Both the position numbers and the translations under genes were made by a program. DNA of 64,000 bases from Muscardinus avellanarius (lineage: Eukaryota; Chordata; Mammalia; Rodentia; Gliridae): assembly GCA_963383645.1 (NCBI GenBank), contig OY726564.1, positions 107,081,540 through 107,145,539 of the forward strand, read 5' to 3'. The notes below the pieces were generated by a model. It saw only the letters and a list, made by a program, of their open reading frames with translations, made no database searches and was not told the DNA's origin. Below, in pieces: positions 63,870 through 64,000 of this stretch (positions are counted from its first letter, which is position 1; each line of letters opens with the position of its first letter).

Positions 63870-64000
63870 GAATTTCTGGGAAGATGGTGGCGGCCATGGT
63901 CGCCAATGCGACAATAGCTGGCAGTGGCCAAATAGCACAGGTAATCCTCTGAGAAACCTTGGACATAAGATTTTGGCTAAATATCTGATTTGGACAATAT
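63870..64000 (+). mobile_element. possible 5' end of another L1-type element
   Basis: After the L1, the sequence changes abruptly to ttctgggaagatggtggcgg, GC- and CpG-rich, similar in layout to the 5' end at 13501. Cut off by the window end. Confidence 0.35.

Larger units (their letters stand above)
1..64000 (-). other. CEP350: CEP350 gene, internal part (introns plus 18 coding exons)
   Basis: CEP350 is a large centrosomal/centriolar protein. Family knowledge: it works with FOP (CEP43) and CEP19 in centriole maturation and ciliogenesis, anchors microtubules at the centrosome, and carries a C-terminal CAP-Gly domain. The window shows 18 minus-strand exons with matching phases. Distinctive peptides include EVRQYIVRQQEERKRKQ, SYEDDFVSSPG, FSKFTMEMVRQYMKEEE and QKLKKMRSRMDEK. 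The translated stretch is about 1,400 residues of a protein of about 3,100 in human. It is rich in Ser and charged residues with several coiled-coil stretches. The 5' exons (beyond 64000) and the CAP-Gly-encoding 3' exons (below 1) are not in the window. I see no frameshift or stop, so the gene looks intact here. Identity rests on recognition of the protein, not on a search. Confidence 0.95.

Noticed and set aside
1..64000. CRISPR array, bacterial operon or phage features
   Set aside because: The interspersed similar units are eukaryotic SINEs of variable spacing with target duplications; the gene has introns.
1..64000. Endogenous retrovirus
   Set aside because: No paired long terminal repeats, primer-binding site or gag/pol-like frames recognised.

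Overview
The window is nuclear DNA from a mammal, most likely a squirrel-family rodent. It is full of dimeric SINEs made of a B1-like (7SL-derived) left part, an A-rich linker and an ID-like (tRNA-derived) right part, the type described as MEN/B1-dID in Sciuridae. It also holds lone ID elements, B1 monomers, L1 fragments and a few old MIR copies. The species call is an inference from repeat content.

One protein gene is visible. The window lies inside CEP350 (centrosome-associated protein 350), transcribed from the minus strand. I find 18 consecutive internal coding exons, from 59926-60584 (5'-most) down to 10583-10740 (3'-most). All have AG/GT borders and their phases match at every junction. 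Together they give about 4.2 kb of open frame, roughly 1,400 residues, which is the N-terminal-to-middle part of the protein. The first exons lie beyond position 64000. The C-terminal exons, including the CAP-Gly domain known for the family, lie below position 1. No promoter, CpG island, first exon, polyadenylation site or functional RNA gene was recognised.

Introns carry roughly 120 SINE units, about 76 on the plus strand and 43 on the minus strand by my reading. Every clear L1 segment is in plus orientation, antisense to CEP350. SINEs repeatedly insert into the A-rich linker of older SINEs, giving nests up to three deep. At 31486-34935 a SINE is split by an L1 that itself carries further insertions.

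The most unusual object is a 2.75-kb LINE at 13501-16253 with a perfect 16-bp target duplication. It has an L1-type 5'UTR, an intact ORF1 (294 codons) and no sense ORF2. Its 3' half contains about 640 bp of L1 ORF2 sequence in reverse orientation, followed by an L1-like 3' end and A-rich tail. A second, 5'-truncated copy of the same reverse-ORF2/3'-end unit sits at 32647-33525 with its own target duplication. This looks like a propagating half-L1 (HAL1-like) family that captured antisense L1 sequence.

Layout: 1-10.5 kb, last intron in the window (SINEs, pyrimidine microsatellite); 10.6-28 kb, seven exons and the HAL1-like element; 28-36 kb, large repeat-rich intron with the L1 nest; 36-60.6 kb, eleven exons with SINE-filled introns; 60.6-64 kb, intron with ID, L1 3' sequences and a triple SINE nest.
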